This document shows positions 42,754 to 51,729 of a DNA stretch of 64,000 bases, one piece after another. The DNA is from Bacteroidales bacterium UBA5287 (lineage in GTDB: Bacteria; Bacteroidota; Bacteroidia; Bacteroidales; Dysgonomonadaceae): positions 1-64,000 of the forward strand of contig DHSL01000053.1 of the NCBI GenBank assembly GCA_002411345.1, written 5' to 3'. The position numbers and the translations under genes were made by a program. Numbering within the stretch: position 1 is the stretch's first letter; every line of letters starts with the position of its first letter. The notes beneath the pieces were generated by a model. That model saw only the letters and a list, made by a program, of their open reading frames with translations, did not search any database and was not told where the DNA came from.

Positions 42754-43833
42754 ATGAAAAAAACAGAAGGTATATCCGGTTTGCAAATTGCATTATTTGA
42801 AAAAAATGTTGACGGTAAGCAAACCGGATTGTACACTCTCACTAATTCAAGTGGGAGTGAGTTAACAATTACAAATTATGGTGCCAAAATTGTTTCAATA
42901 ATGGTTCCTGACAAAAACGGGAAGTTTATAGACGTAGTGTTAGGACATTCTTCAATTGAAGAATATCTAAAATCGGAAGAACCGTATTTTGGAGCAATTT
43001 GTGGACGGACAGGTAATAGAATTGCAAAGGGTAAATTTACCCTTGATGGAAAAGTCTATACATTGGCTGTTAATAATGGTCCTAATTCGCTTCATGGCGG
43101 AATTAAGGGCTTTAACGCTGTTGTGTGGGATGTTGTAAAAGAATCTGATAATTTTATAGAATTACATTATTTGTCAGTAGACGGTGAAGAAGGTTATCCT
43201 GGAAATTTAGATGTTTATGTGTCTTACACTTTAACTAATGAAAATGAGGTGATTATAAGCTATCGTGCAACTACAGATCAATCAACTATACTAAACCTTA
43301 CAAATCATTCATATTTTAATTTATCAGGTGCAGGTGATCCATATATAGGTGATCATTTGCTTACTATTCACGCTGATACATATTTGCCTACTGATGAAAC
43401 AGCAATTCCTTATGGACCTGCTGAATCAGTAAAAGGTACACCAATGGATTTTACAACTTCTCATGCTATTGGGGAACGTATAAATGATGATTTTGAACAA
43501 CTCCGTTTTGGAAAAGGATATGATCATACATTTGTTTTAAACAAAAAAACCTCTGATGAATTTGCATATTTTGGGGTTTGTGAATCCCCAAAAACCGGGA
43601 TTGTTATGGAGATGTTTACTGATCAACCTGGCGTTCAGATTTATACAGGTAATTGGATGACAGGAAATTTCGTGGCAAAAAACGATATGTACTATCCTGA
43701 AAGATCAGCTGTGTGTTTTGAAACTCAACATTATCCTGACAGTATTAACAAACCTGATTATCCTTCGGTTGTTCTTAGACCGGGAGAAGTTTTTAATTCA
43801 AAAACTACTTATAAATTTTCAATAAGAAAATAG
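42754..43833 (+). CDS. galM: Aldose 1-epimerase (galactose mutarotase)
   Basis: Interconverts alpha and beta anomers of galactose and glucose, feeding the alpha form to GalK. 359 residues. The active-site histidines are H114 (SLHGGIKGF) and H185 (NLTNHSYFNLSG); the general base Glu is likely in the VCFETQHYPDS segment near residue 326. FGAICGRTGNRIAKGKF (about 79-95) is the family signature. No signal peptide, hence cytoplasmic. First gene of the galM-MFS-galK group; an imperfect palindrome GTGTTACATTTACAC at 42686-42700 upstream could be an operator. Confidence 0.94.
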   Translation: MKKTEGISGLQIALFEKNVDGKQTGLYTLTNSSGSELTITNYGAKIVSIMVPDKNGKFIDVVLGHSSIEEYLKSEEPYFGAICGRTGNRIAKGKFTLDGKVYTLAVNNGPNSLHGGIKGFNAVVWDVVKESDNFIELHYLSVDGEEGYPGNLDVYVSYTLTNENEVIISYRATTDQSTILNLTNHSYFNLSGAGDPYIGDHLLTIHADTYLPTDETAIPYGPAESVKGTPMDFTTSHAIGERINDDFEQLRFGKGYDHTFVLNKKTSDEFAYFGVCESPKTGIVMEMFTDQPGVQIYTGNWMTGNFVAKNDMYYPERSAVCFETQHYPDSINKPDYPSVVLRPGEVFNSKTTYKFSIRK

Positions 43834-43882
43834 ATTTATAATTATTTTATAACAAATGAATAAATAAACAAATAAAAAACTT

Positions 43883-45172
43883 ATGACAACAACAACTTCA
43901 ACTGAAAAAACAAATTATGCATTACCTATAGCGGTGATGTTTCTTCTGTTCTTTATGATTTCTTTCGTAACAGGACTGCAAAATCCATTTGCTATTATTG
44001 TAAAAGATCAATTCGAAGCAAGTAACTTCATGTCTCAACTTGGAAATGCTGCTAATTTTATAGCTTATGCATTTATGGGCATTCCCGCCGGTATTATTCT
44101 TCAAAAAAAAGGATATAAATTTACTTCATTAACTGCAGTTCTTGTTGGTTTTATTGGAGTTTCAATTACTTTCCTTTCAGGGGTAACTGAAAGTTTTGGA
44201 GTATATTTAACTGGTGCTTTTATCTCTGGTTTCTCAATGTGTATGCTTAATACTGTTGTAAATCCAATGCTTAATACTTTAGGTGGAGGTGGAAATAAAG
44301 GTAATCAACTAATTCAGTTTGGTGGTGCTATTAATTCTATCGGTGCAACAATTGCTCCTGTATTAGGTGGTTATTTGATTGGAAGCGCAGTTAATAAAAC
44401 TATTCAAGATGCTAACCCTGCGTTATTTTTAGCTATGGGTATTTTTGCATTTGCTTTTATTGTTTTGTTAGTTGTTAAAATTCCCGAACCAGGTTTGGCA
44501 ATTACGAAGAATCAACCAAAGAAAACAAAAAAAGATAAACATAGTGCATTATCTTTCCGTCACTTTATTTTCGGAATAATCGCTATATTCATATATGTAG
44601 GTGTTGAAGTAGGCATTCCTAATATGGCAAATCTTTATATGACAACAGATGTTACAGGTGGTGGCTTAAATATTGCTACAGGTGTTGCTGGATCAATCGT
44701 AGGAGCTTATTGGTTATTAATGCTTGCAGGAAGATTGATAGGTGGAGTTATTGGGGCTAAAGTTTCAAGTAAAGCTATGTTGGCAACCGCATCATCTTTA
44801 GGTATATTGCTTATTGTAATTGCTATGTTTATGCCTATAGAACCTTCAATTAATATGTTTGGAGCGGTTGTTCCTGCAAAAATATTATTTATTGTTTTAT
44901 GTGGACTTTGTACATCTATTATGTGGGGAAGTATCTTTAATCTTGCTGTTGAAGGTTTGGGAAAATTTACAGAAATGGCCTCAGGGATTTTCATGGTAAT
45001 GGTTTGCGGTGGCGGTTTATTACCTCTATTGCAAGGTGCTCTTGCTGACAGTTTAGGATTTCTTAATAGTTATTGGCTGATTGTTGTTGGTTTTGCTGCT
45101 CTTTTATTATATGCAGTAGTAGGTTCAAAAAATGTTAATACTAATATTGTAACTACTGAAGAGAAAGCTTAA
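43883..45172 (+). CDS. MFS sugar porter (glucose/galactose/fucose type)
   Basis: A 429-residue, 12-helix inner-membrane transporter of the FucP/GluP-like MFS group. Helix 1 includes 'FLLFFMISFVTGLQNPFAI'; 'LGGGGNKGNQLIQFGGAINSIGATIAPVLGG' is a loop and helix pattern typical of these proton-sugar symporters. The middle loop KKTKKDKHS is basic and cytoplasmic. It lies between galM and galK, so galactose (or GalNAc) is the most likely substrate, imported from the periplasm after outer-membrane uptake. Confidence 0.9.
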   Translation: MTTTTSTEKTNYALPIAVMFLLFFMISFVTGLQNPFAIIVKDQFEASNFMSQLGNAANFIAYAFMGIPAGIILQKKGYKFTSLTAVLVGFIGVSITFLSGVTESFGVYLTGAFISGFSMCMLNTVVNPMLNTLGGGGNKGNQLIQFGGAINSIGATIAPVLGGYLIGSAVNKTIQDANPALFLAMGIFAFAFIVLLVVKIPEPGLAITKNQPKKTKKDKHSALSFRHFIFGIIAIFIYVGVEVGIPNMANLYMTTDVTGGGLNIATGVAGSIVGAYWLLMLAGRLIGGVIGAKVSSKAMLATASSLGILLIVIAMFMPIEPSINMFGAVVPAKILFIVLCGLCTSIMWGSIFNLAVEGLGKFTEMASGIFMVMVCGGGLLPLLQGALADSLGFLNSYWLIVVGFAALLLYAVVGSKNVNTNIVTTEEKA

Positions 45173-45236
45173 TTTGAACAAGTTTTATAAGGTTCAATTT
45201 TGGCAGTAAGATATTATTACAAAAAATAATGTTATA

Positions 45237-46391
45237 ATGAGAAAAGATCAAGTAATTAAAATATATCAAGATAAATTCGGAAATGAATCACCAGAAGTTT
45301 ATGCGTCTCCCGGGCGCATAAACCTAATTGGTGAACATACAGATTATAATGGGAGTTTTGTATTTCCTGGTGCTATTGATAAAGGAATGATTGCATCTAT
45401 TAAATTGAATGGAACAGAAAAGGTTCGTGTATATTCAATTGACTTAGATGAATATACAGAATTTGGTTTGAATGAAGAGGATATTCCAAGCCAAGGTTGG
45501 GCTAAATATATATTTGGTGTATGTCGCGAAATCATAAAAAGAGGATATAAGATTGAAGGATTTGATTCTACATTTTCTGGTGATGTTCCATTAGGTGCAG
45601 GAATGTCTTCATCTGCAGCTTTGGAAAGTACATATGCATTTGCTCTGAATGATATGTTTAATTTAAATATTGACAAATTTGAATTGGCAAAAATTGGACA
45701 AAAAACTGAGCATAATTATGTAGGCGTAAATTGTGGTATTATGGATCAATTTGCATCTATTTTCGGAAAAGCAGGTCATTTAATTAGGTTAGATTGCAAA
45801 ACTTTGGATTATGAGTATTTTCCATTTGATCCACAACCACATGGATACCGTGTTGTCCTTTTAGATACAGTAGTTAAGCATGAATTAGCTTCATCAGCTT
45901 ATAATAAAAGACGTGAATCGTGTGAGAATGCTGTTGCTGCAATCAAAAAAAATCATTCAGAAGTAGACTTTTTACGAGATGCAGATATGAAAATGTTGAA
46001 TGAAGTAAAGAATGATATTTCTGAAGAAGATTTTATGCGTGCTCAATACGTAATAGAAGAAACACAGCGTGTTCGTGATGTGAGTGATGCTCTGGAAAGA
46101 GATGACTATGAATTTGTAGGAAAAAAAATGTACGAAACACATGATGGAATGAGCCGTTTATATGAAGTAAGTTGCGAAGAACTTGATTTTTTAAATGAAG
46201 TTGCTAAGCAAAATAATGTAACAGGTTCTCGAGTTATGGGTGGAGGCTTTGGTGGTTGCACAATTAATCTTGTTAAAGAAGAATTGCATGATCGCTTTAT
46301 TGCTAATGCTAAAGAACAATTCAAGGCTAAATATGGCCATGAACCAAAAATCTATGATGTTATAATAAGCGATGGTGCAAGAAAATTATAA
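45237..46391 (+). CDS. galK: Galactokinase
   Basis: A GHMP kinase, 384 residues, that phosphorylates galactose at C1. The galactokinase signature PGRINLIGEHTDYNG is at 25-39, the ATP loop is PLGAGMSSSAALE (about 116-128), the catalytic base region is CGIMDQFAS, and the C-terminal motif is GSRVMGGGFGGCTINLV. A GalNAc kinase activity is possible given the upstream GH109 but cannot be read from the signature. No galT or galE is adjacent. A strong terminator follows. Confidence 0.95.
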   Translation: MRKDQVIKIYQDKFGNESPEVYASPGRINLIGEHTDYNGSFVFPGAIDKGMIASIKLNGTEKVRVYSIDLDEYTEFGLNEEDIPSQGWAKYIFGVCREIIKRGYKIEGFDSTFSGDVPLGAGMSSSAALESTYAFALNDMFNLNIDKFELAKIGQKTEHNYVGVNCGIMDQFASIFGKAGHLIRLDCKTLDYEYFPFDPQPHGYRVVLLDTVVKHELASSAYNKRRESCENAVAAIKKNHSEVDFLRDADMKMLNEVKNDISEEDFMRAQYVIEETQRVRDVSDALERDDYEFVGKKMYETHDGMSRLYEVSCEELDFLNEVAKQNNVTGSRVMGGGFGGCTINLVKEELHDRFIANAKEQFKAKYGHEPKIYDVIISDGARKL

Positions 46392-46416
46392 ACATTAATA
46401 TAAATTATTTTAAATT

Positions 46417-46444
46417 GTTGGGAGCAGTGTGCTCCCAACTTTTA
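46417..46444 (+). terminator. Intrinsic terminator after galK
   Basis: A 10-bp perfect GC-containing stem GTTGGGAGCA/TGCTCCCAAC (46417-46426 and 46430-46439) with a 3-base loop and TTTT after it. It sits only 22 bases before the Nudix regulator ATG, so the regulator is transcribed by read-through or from within this gap. Confidence 0.8.
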
Positions 46445-46465
46445 CTTTAAAAAAAATCAAAACTA

Positions 46466-47158
46466 ATGAATACACAATATTATGAAAACAATTCAAAGTT
46501 TTTAATTGCTGTTGATTGTATAATCTTTGGATTCAAAAACAATGAATTAAATATTTTGTTAACTCGTCGACCTGTTGAACCACTTAAAAATGAATGGTCT
46601 TTAATGGGTGGATTTATGGAAAATGGTGAAAGTCTTGATGATGCCGCAAAGAAAGTTCTATACAGATATACTCAACAAACAGGGATATATATGGAACAAG
46701 TTGCTTCATATGGTGAAATTGATCGTGATACCGGAGGCAGAGTTATTTCAGTTGCTTTTTATGCATTAGTAAGATTAGATGAATTTGATACATCTATTGC
46801 AAAAAAATTTGATGCTACATGGATAAATATTAATAAATTACCAACATTGGTATTTGATCATAATAAAATGGTTCAAGATGCTCTAAAAGTTTTGCGATAT
46901 AAAGTATCCTTAGAGCCAATAATCTTTGAGTTCTTTGGAGAGAAATTTACTTTACCTGCTCTACAAAATTTGTATGAGGCTATTTATCAAACAGAAATAG
47001 ATAAAAGAAATTTTAGAAGGAAACTTATTTCTATGAATATTTTGAACAAATATGAAGAAAAAGATAAGAGTTCTTCAAAACGTGGAGCACATTATTATTC
47101 ATTTGATCATGGAAAATATGTTCAATTTTTGAAAAAAGGATATATTTATTCACTTTAA
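46466..47158 (+). CDS. Nudix-fold transcriptional regulator (NrtR/AraR-like) with degenerate Nudix box
   Basis: A 230-residue protein with an N-terminal Nudix domain (about 10-150) and a C-terminal winged helix (about 155-228, LPALQNLYEAIYQTEIDKRNFRRKL). The Nudix box begins correctly (G49-x5-E55), but the REUxEE catalytic segment is replaced by KVLYRY (63-68), so hydrolase activity is not expected. This fits the NrtR family, whose Bacteroidota member AraR uses the dead Nudix fold to sense arabinose. Beside galM and galK this one may sense galactose or a phosphorylated derivative; that ligand is inference. Confidence 0.85.
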   Translation: MNTQYYENNSKFLIAVDCIIFGFKNNELNILLTRRPVEPLKNEWSLMGGFMENGESLDDAAKKVLYRYTQQTGIYMEQVASYGEIDRDTGGRVISVAFYALVRLDEFDTSIAKKFDATWININKLPTLVFDHNKMVQDALKVLRYKVSLEPIIFEFFGEKFTLPALQNLYEAIYQTEIDKRNFRRKLISMNILNKYEEKDKSSSKRGAHYYSFDHGKYVQFLKKGYIYSL

Positions 47159-47178
47159 AAGACTTAAGAAAAAAGAGG

Positions 47179-47218
47179 AATGCCGATTTTATTTAAATTT
47201 AAAATCGGCATTTTTTTT
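47179..47218 (+). terminator. Intrinsic terminator after the Nudix regulator
   Basis: A 13-bp perfect stem AATGCCGATTTTA/TAAAATCGGCATT (47179-47191 and 47200-47212), then a T-run to 47218. Confidence 0.9.
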
Positions 47219-47250
47219 ATATGATATTTTCATAGAACATTGTTTTTGTT

Positions 47251-47258
47251 TATCTTTG
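47251..47258 (+). promoter_or_regulatory. Candidate -7 element for the carA-carB-carB operon
   Basis: TATCTTTG fits TAnnTTTG, between the terminator at 47179-47218 and carA at 47305. The implied leader is about 40 bases, too short for a PyrR-type attenuator; none is seen. Confidence 0.55.
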
Positions 47259-47304
47259 TATCCTAATATCATACATCAATTTAATAATAAAGCTTACGCA
47301 CATA

Positions 47305-48375
47305 ATGTATAAGAATAAATCAGTGCGGTTAATCCTTGAGAACGGGACAGTTTTTCATGGACAATCGTTTGGCGCAGAAAAGGCTTCGGCAGGCGAAGTG
47401 GTTTTTAATACATCAATGGTCGGTTACCCCGAAAGCCTTACGGATCCTTCCTATCAAGGTCAAATTCTAACAATGACATATCCAATAATCGGTAATTACG
47501 GTGTACCTGGAAACAGCAGAACACATGGAATTACCGATTTTTTTGAATCTGGTAAAATACATGTCAGTGGGTTAATTGTTCAGGAATATTCTGATGATTA
47601 TTCACATTGGAATTCAAAGCGAAGTTTAAGTCATTGGCTTAAAGATGAAAACATCCCAGGTGTTTTTGGAATAGACATTAGAATGCTTACAAAAATACTT
47701 CGTGAGTATGGTTCAATGAAAGGAAAAATTGTTTTCGAAAACGATGATCAGATTGATTTTTATGATCCAGATAGTGAGAATCAGGTTGATAAAGTTAGCT
47801 GTAAGGATGTAATCGAATACTCTCATGGTTCTAAAAAAGTTGTTCTCATTGATTGTGGTGTAAAGCTTAATATTATTAGAGAATTGATAAAACAAAAGAT
47901 AGATATAATAAGAGTTCCATGGGACTATGATTTTACGAGTATTAAATATGACGGACTCTTTATTTCGAATGGACCCGGTAGTCCTGATTATTGCAATGTA
48001 ACAGTTGAAAATATTAGGAAAGCAATGAATTATGGGAAGCCTATTTTTGGTATTTGTATGGGTAATCAATTACTGGCAAAAGCTGCCGGAGCATCAGTAT
48101 ATAAATTAAAGTATGGCCACAGAGGCTCTAATCAGCCAGTTCGAAAAGTGGGAACAAATATTTGTTATATTACTTCACAAAATCACGGTTATGCTGTTGA
48201 TGACAATAATTTGTCATCCGAGTGGACATCCTTATATGTGAATATGAATGACGGTACAAACGAAGGAATAAAACACAAAACAAAGCCGTTTTATTCAGTT
48301 CAGTTTCATCCTGAAGCTTCTGGAGGTCCTACTGACACAAAGTTCTTCTTTAAAGAATTTGTAGATATGCTTTAA
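47305..48375 (+). CDS. carA: Carbamoyl-phosphate synthase small subunit
   Basis: The glutaminase subunit that feeds ammonia to CarB for arginine and pyrimidine synthesis. The N-terminal CarA-specific domain (1-145; YPESLTDPSYQGQILTMTYP, VFGIDIRMLTK) precedes a class I amidotransferase domain with C251 (FGICMGNQL), H335 and E337 (QFHPEASGGP). 356 residues. First gene of the car operon, 77 bases before the first carB. Confidence 0.97.
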   Translation: MYKNKSVRLILENGTVFHGQSFGAEKASAGEVVFNTSMVGYPESLTDPSYQGQILTMTYPIIGNYGVPGNSRTHGITDFFESGKIHVSGLIVQEYSDDYSHWNSKRSLSHWLKDENIPGVFGIDIRMLTKILREYGSMKGKIVFENDDQIDFYDPDSENQVDKVSCKDVIEYSHGSKKVVLIDCGVKLNIIRELIKQKIDIIRVPWDYDFTSIKYDGLFISNGPGSPDYCNVTVENIRKAMNYGKPIFGICMGNQLLAKAAGASVYKLKYGHRGSNQPVRKVGTNICYITSQNHGYAVDDNNLSSEWTSLYVNMNDGTNEGIKHKTKPFYSVQFHPEASGGPTDTKFFFKEFVDML

Positions 48376-48452
48376 AGAAACTTATCATATACAATTTAGA
48401 ATTAGGATAAAATAAAATAAGTAAAACAAAACAGTCAAATAAATTCATTTAG

Positions 48453-51400
48453 ATGGCAAACATTATAGATTTGAAGGTTAAAAAAGTTTTGATTTTAGGC
48501 TCAGGAGCATTAAAGATCGGTGAAGCTGGTGAATTTGATTATTCTGGTTCTCAAGCTTTGAAAGCATTACGAGAAGAAGGTATTGAAACTGTATTGATTA
48601 ATCCTAATATTGCTACTGTTCAAACATCAAAAGGATCAGCCGATAAAATCTATTTCTTGCCTATAACATCCTATTTTGTAGAAAAAGTTATATCAAGAGA
48701 ACGTCCTGATGGAATTATGCTTGCTTTTGGTGGACAAACAGCATTGAATTGTGGCGTAAAATTATATAGAGATGGTGTATTTGAAAAGTATAATGTAAAA
48801 GTGCTTGGAACTCAAATACAATCGATTATAGATACTGAAGATCGTGAATTATTTGTAAAGAAATTAGACCAAATTGAGGTTAAAACAATTAAAAGTGAAG
48901 CCGTAAATACCATTTCCGATTCTATTCATGCTGCGAATGAGTTGGGATATCCAATTATTGTTCGTGCAGCATATGCTTTAGGAGGCTTGGGATCAGGATT
49001 TTGCGAAAATGATGAAGAATTAACAGCACTTGCAACAAAAGCATTTACTTATTCAAGTCAATTATTAATTGAGAAATCGTTAAAAGGGTGGAAAGAAGTT
49101 GAATATGAGGTAGTCCGAGACCAGTATGATAATTGTATTACGGTATGTAATATGGAGAATTTCGATCCACTGGGAATTCATACAGGCGAAAGTATTGTTG
49201 TTGCACCATCTCAAACATTAACAAACTCAGAATATCATAAATTGCGAGAATTAGCAATTAAGATTGTCCGTCATATTGGCATTGTTGGTGAATGTAACGT
49301 TCAATATGCCCTTGATCCACAATCAGAAGATTATAGAGTGATTGAAGTAAACGCACGATTGAGTCGTTCTTCAGCATTAGCCTCAAAAGCGACAGGATAT
49401 CCATTAGCCTTTATAGCAGCCAAATTAGGTTTGGGTTATGGATTATTTGACTTAAAAAATTCCGTGACCAAATCAACAAGTGCATTTTTTGAGCCAGCAC
49501 TTGATTATATAGTAGTAAAAATTCCAAGATGGGATTTAAATAAATTCAGTGGTGTTTCTCAAGAGATTGGTTCAAGTATGAAATCTGTTGGAGAAATTAT
49601 GGCCATTGGACGTACATTTGAAGAAGCTATTCAAAAAGGATTAAGAATGGTTGGTCTTGGTATGCATGGATTTGTTGAAAACAAAGAATTAAAAGTTGAC
49701 GACATAGATAAAGCATTAAGGGAGCCAACAGATAAAAGAATATTTGTAATCAGTAAAGCTTTTAGAAAAGGGTATTCTGTAGATCAGATTCATGATCTGA
49801 CAAAAATAGATAAATGGTTTCTATATAAGTTATACAATATTATTAAAACGGCAGAAGATTTGGAGTGTTTATCTCTTTCATCAGATGAATTAGAAGATGA
49901 AGCAAACAAAGAGTTACCTGCATTGATTAAGTTTGCCAAGCAACAAGGGTTTTCAGATTTCCAAATAGCTCGTGCTTTATGGAAAGAAAAATTAAATGAA
50001 GTCCATCAAGATAAAGTTCGTCAATATAGAAAGAAACTTGGGATTGTACCAGTAGTTAAGCAAATTGACACATTAGCAGCAGAATATCCTGCTCAAACAA
50101 ATTATCTCTACCTTACATATAATGGAAATGAAAATGATGTCCATTATCTTGGAGATCATAAATCAGTGATTGTTTTAGGATCCGGTGCATATCGAATTGG
50201 GTCATCGGTTGAGTTTGACTGGTGTTCAGTGAATGCATTGAATACAGTTCGCAGTGAAGGATACAGATCAGTAATGATCAATTATAATCCGGAGACAGTA
50301 TCTACAGATTATGATATGTGCGATCGTTTATATTTTGATGAGCTCACATTTGAGAGGGTTTTGGATATTATTGAGTTAGAAAACCCAAAAGGAGTGATAC
50401 TATCTGTAGGAGGTCAGATACCTAATAATTTGGCTGTCAGGCTTGATAAAGCGAATGTAAATATATTGGGAACATCGGCTGATAATATTGATAATGCCGA
50501 AGATAGGAATAAATTTTCGTCGATGCTTGATCAATTAGGCATAGATCAACCACGTTGGAAAGAACTTACTACGATGGAAGAAATACATAAATTTGTTGAA
50601 GAAGTAGGTTTCCCTTTGTTGGTTAGGCCATCATACGTACTTTCAGGTGCTGCAATGAATGTCTGTTCCAATGAAAATGAGCTCAAGCATTTTCTTACGC
50701 TAGCTACTGAAGTTTCGAAAAGTCACCCAGTTGTAGTCTCTGAATTCATTGAATACGCCAAAGAGATAGAAATGGATGCTGTAGCGAGGGATGGAGAATT
50801 AATAGCATACGCAATTTCAGAACATGTTGAGTTTGCCGGAGTTCATTCAGGAGATGCTACAATTCAGTTTCCACCACAAAAGATATATACTCAAACAGTT
50901 AGAAGAATTAAGCATATTACCCGAGAAATTGCAAAAGGATTAAATATAAGCGGTCCTTTTAACATTCAATTTCTTGCGAAGGATAATGATATAAAAGTAA
51001 TAGAATGCAATTTACGTGCTTCGCGATCATTCCCTTTTGTGTCTAAGGTGTTGAAGATAAACCTTATAGAGCTTGCGACAAAAGTGATGTTAGGAATCGA
51101 AGTTCAGAAGCCAGAAAAATCAGCATTTGATTTAGATTATGTTGGTATAAAAGCCTCTCAGTTTTCGTTTACAAGATTACAAAAAGCCGATCCCGTTTTA
51201 GGAGTAGATATGGCCTCAACCGGTGAAGTTGGTTGTATAGGAAGCAATTTTGATGACGCTTTACTCACATCGATGTTAGCTGTAGGCTATCGAATTCCCG
51301 AAAAAAATATAATGGTATCTTCAGGTACTGTTAAGTCGAAGGTTGATTTGCTTGAAGCCTGTCAACTGTTACAAGACCATGGTTTTAAGCTTTTTGCCAC

Positions 51401-51704
51401 AGAAGGAACTCAGAAGTTCCTGGCAGAAAACGGAGTTGAAAGTACTCATGTTGGTTGGCCCGATGAAGATGCCGAATTTAAGGTATTAGATATGATTAAA
51501 GATAAGAAATTTGATTTAGTGATTAATATACCTAAAAATTTATCAGAGAAAGAGTTGACAAACGGATATAAGATACGTAGAAGTTCAATAGATTTCAATA
51601 TACCTTTGATAACAAATGCACGATTAGCCAGTGCTTTTATCAAAGCATTTTGCAGAATATCGGAAGACGATATAGAGATAAAACATTGGGAAGAATATAA
51701 ATAA
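48453..51704 (+). CDS. carB: Carbamoyl-phosphate synthase large subunit, copy 1
   Basis: A complete 1083-residue synthetase. The first ATP-grasp half starts LILGSGALKIGEAGEFDYSGSQA and has VRAAYALGGLGSGF and ENFDPLGIHTGES; an oligomerisation region follows. The second ATP-grasp half starts at about 570 with VIVLGSGAYRIGSSVEFDWCSVN and includes VRPSYVLSGAAMNV. An MGS-like allosteric domain occupies about 945-1083. Both active-site halves look intact. The Gly/Ser-rich start is closer to the eukaryotic CPS wording than to E. coli. It has a 13-residue N-terminal extension compared with copy 2 and more A/T-ending codons. Confidence 0.96.
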   Translation: MANIIDLKVKKVLILGSGALKIGEAGEFDYSGSQALKALREEGIETVLINPNIATVQTSKGSADKIYFLPITSYFVEKVISRERPDGIMLAFGGQTALNCGVKLYRDGVFEKYNVKVLGTQIQSIIDTEDRELFVKKLDQIEVKTIKSEAVNTISDSIHAANELGYPIIVRAAYALGGLGSGFCENDEELTALATKAFTYSSQLLIEKSLKGWKEVEYEVVRDQYDNCITVCNMENFDPLGIHTGESIVVAPSQTLTNSEYHKLRELAIKIVRHIGIVGECNVQYALDPQSEDYRVIEVNARLSRSSALASKATGYPLAFIAAKLGLGYGLFDLKNSVTKSTSAFFEPALDYIVVKIPRWDLNKFSGVSQEIGSSMKSVGEIMAIGRTFEEAIQKGLRMVGLGMHGFVENKELKVDDIDKALREPTDKRIFVISKAFRKGYSVDQIHDLTKIDKWFLYKLYNIIKTAEDLECLSLSSDELEDEANKELPALIKFAKQQGFSDFQIARALWKEKLNEVHQDKVRQYRKKLGIVPVVKQIDTLAAEYPAQTNYLYLTYNGNENDVHYLGDHKSVIVLGSGAYRIGSSVEFDWCSVNALNTVRSEGYRSVMINYNPETVSTDYDMCDRLYFDELTFERVLDIIELENPKGVILSVGGQIPNNLAVRLDKANVNILGTSADNIDNAEDRNKFSSMLDQLGIDQPRWKELTTMEEIHKFVEEVGFPLLVRPSYVLSGAAMNVCSNENELKHFLTLATEVSKSHPVVVSEFIEYAKEIEMDAVARDGELIAYAISEHVEFAGVHSGDATIQFPPQKIYTQTVRRIKHITREIAKGLNISGPFNIQFLAKDNDIKVIECNLRASRSFPFVSKVLKINLIELATKVMLGIEVQKPEKSAFDLDYVGIKASQFSFTRLQKADPVLGVDMASTGEVGCIGSNFDDALLTSMLAVGYRIPEKNIMVSSGTVKSKVDLLEACQLLQDHGFKLFATEGTQKFLAENGVESTHVGWPDEDAEFKVLDMIKDKKFDLVINIPKNLSEKELTNGYKIRRSSIDFNIPLITNARLASAFIKAFCRISEDDIEIKHWEEYK

Positions 51705-51729
51705 GAATTATAAAATCAATAATAATAAA

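Noticed and set aside
45174..45197. TTGAAC/GTTCAA inverted repeat between the MFS and galK genes
   Set aside because: Only 6-bp arms with a 12-base loop and no U-run; expected by chance in AT-rich sequence.
47713..48069. Minus-strand frame of 118 codons
   Set aside because: Antisense to carA; the composition is that of a shadow frame and no protein family is recognisable.
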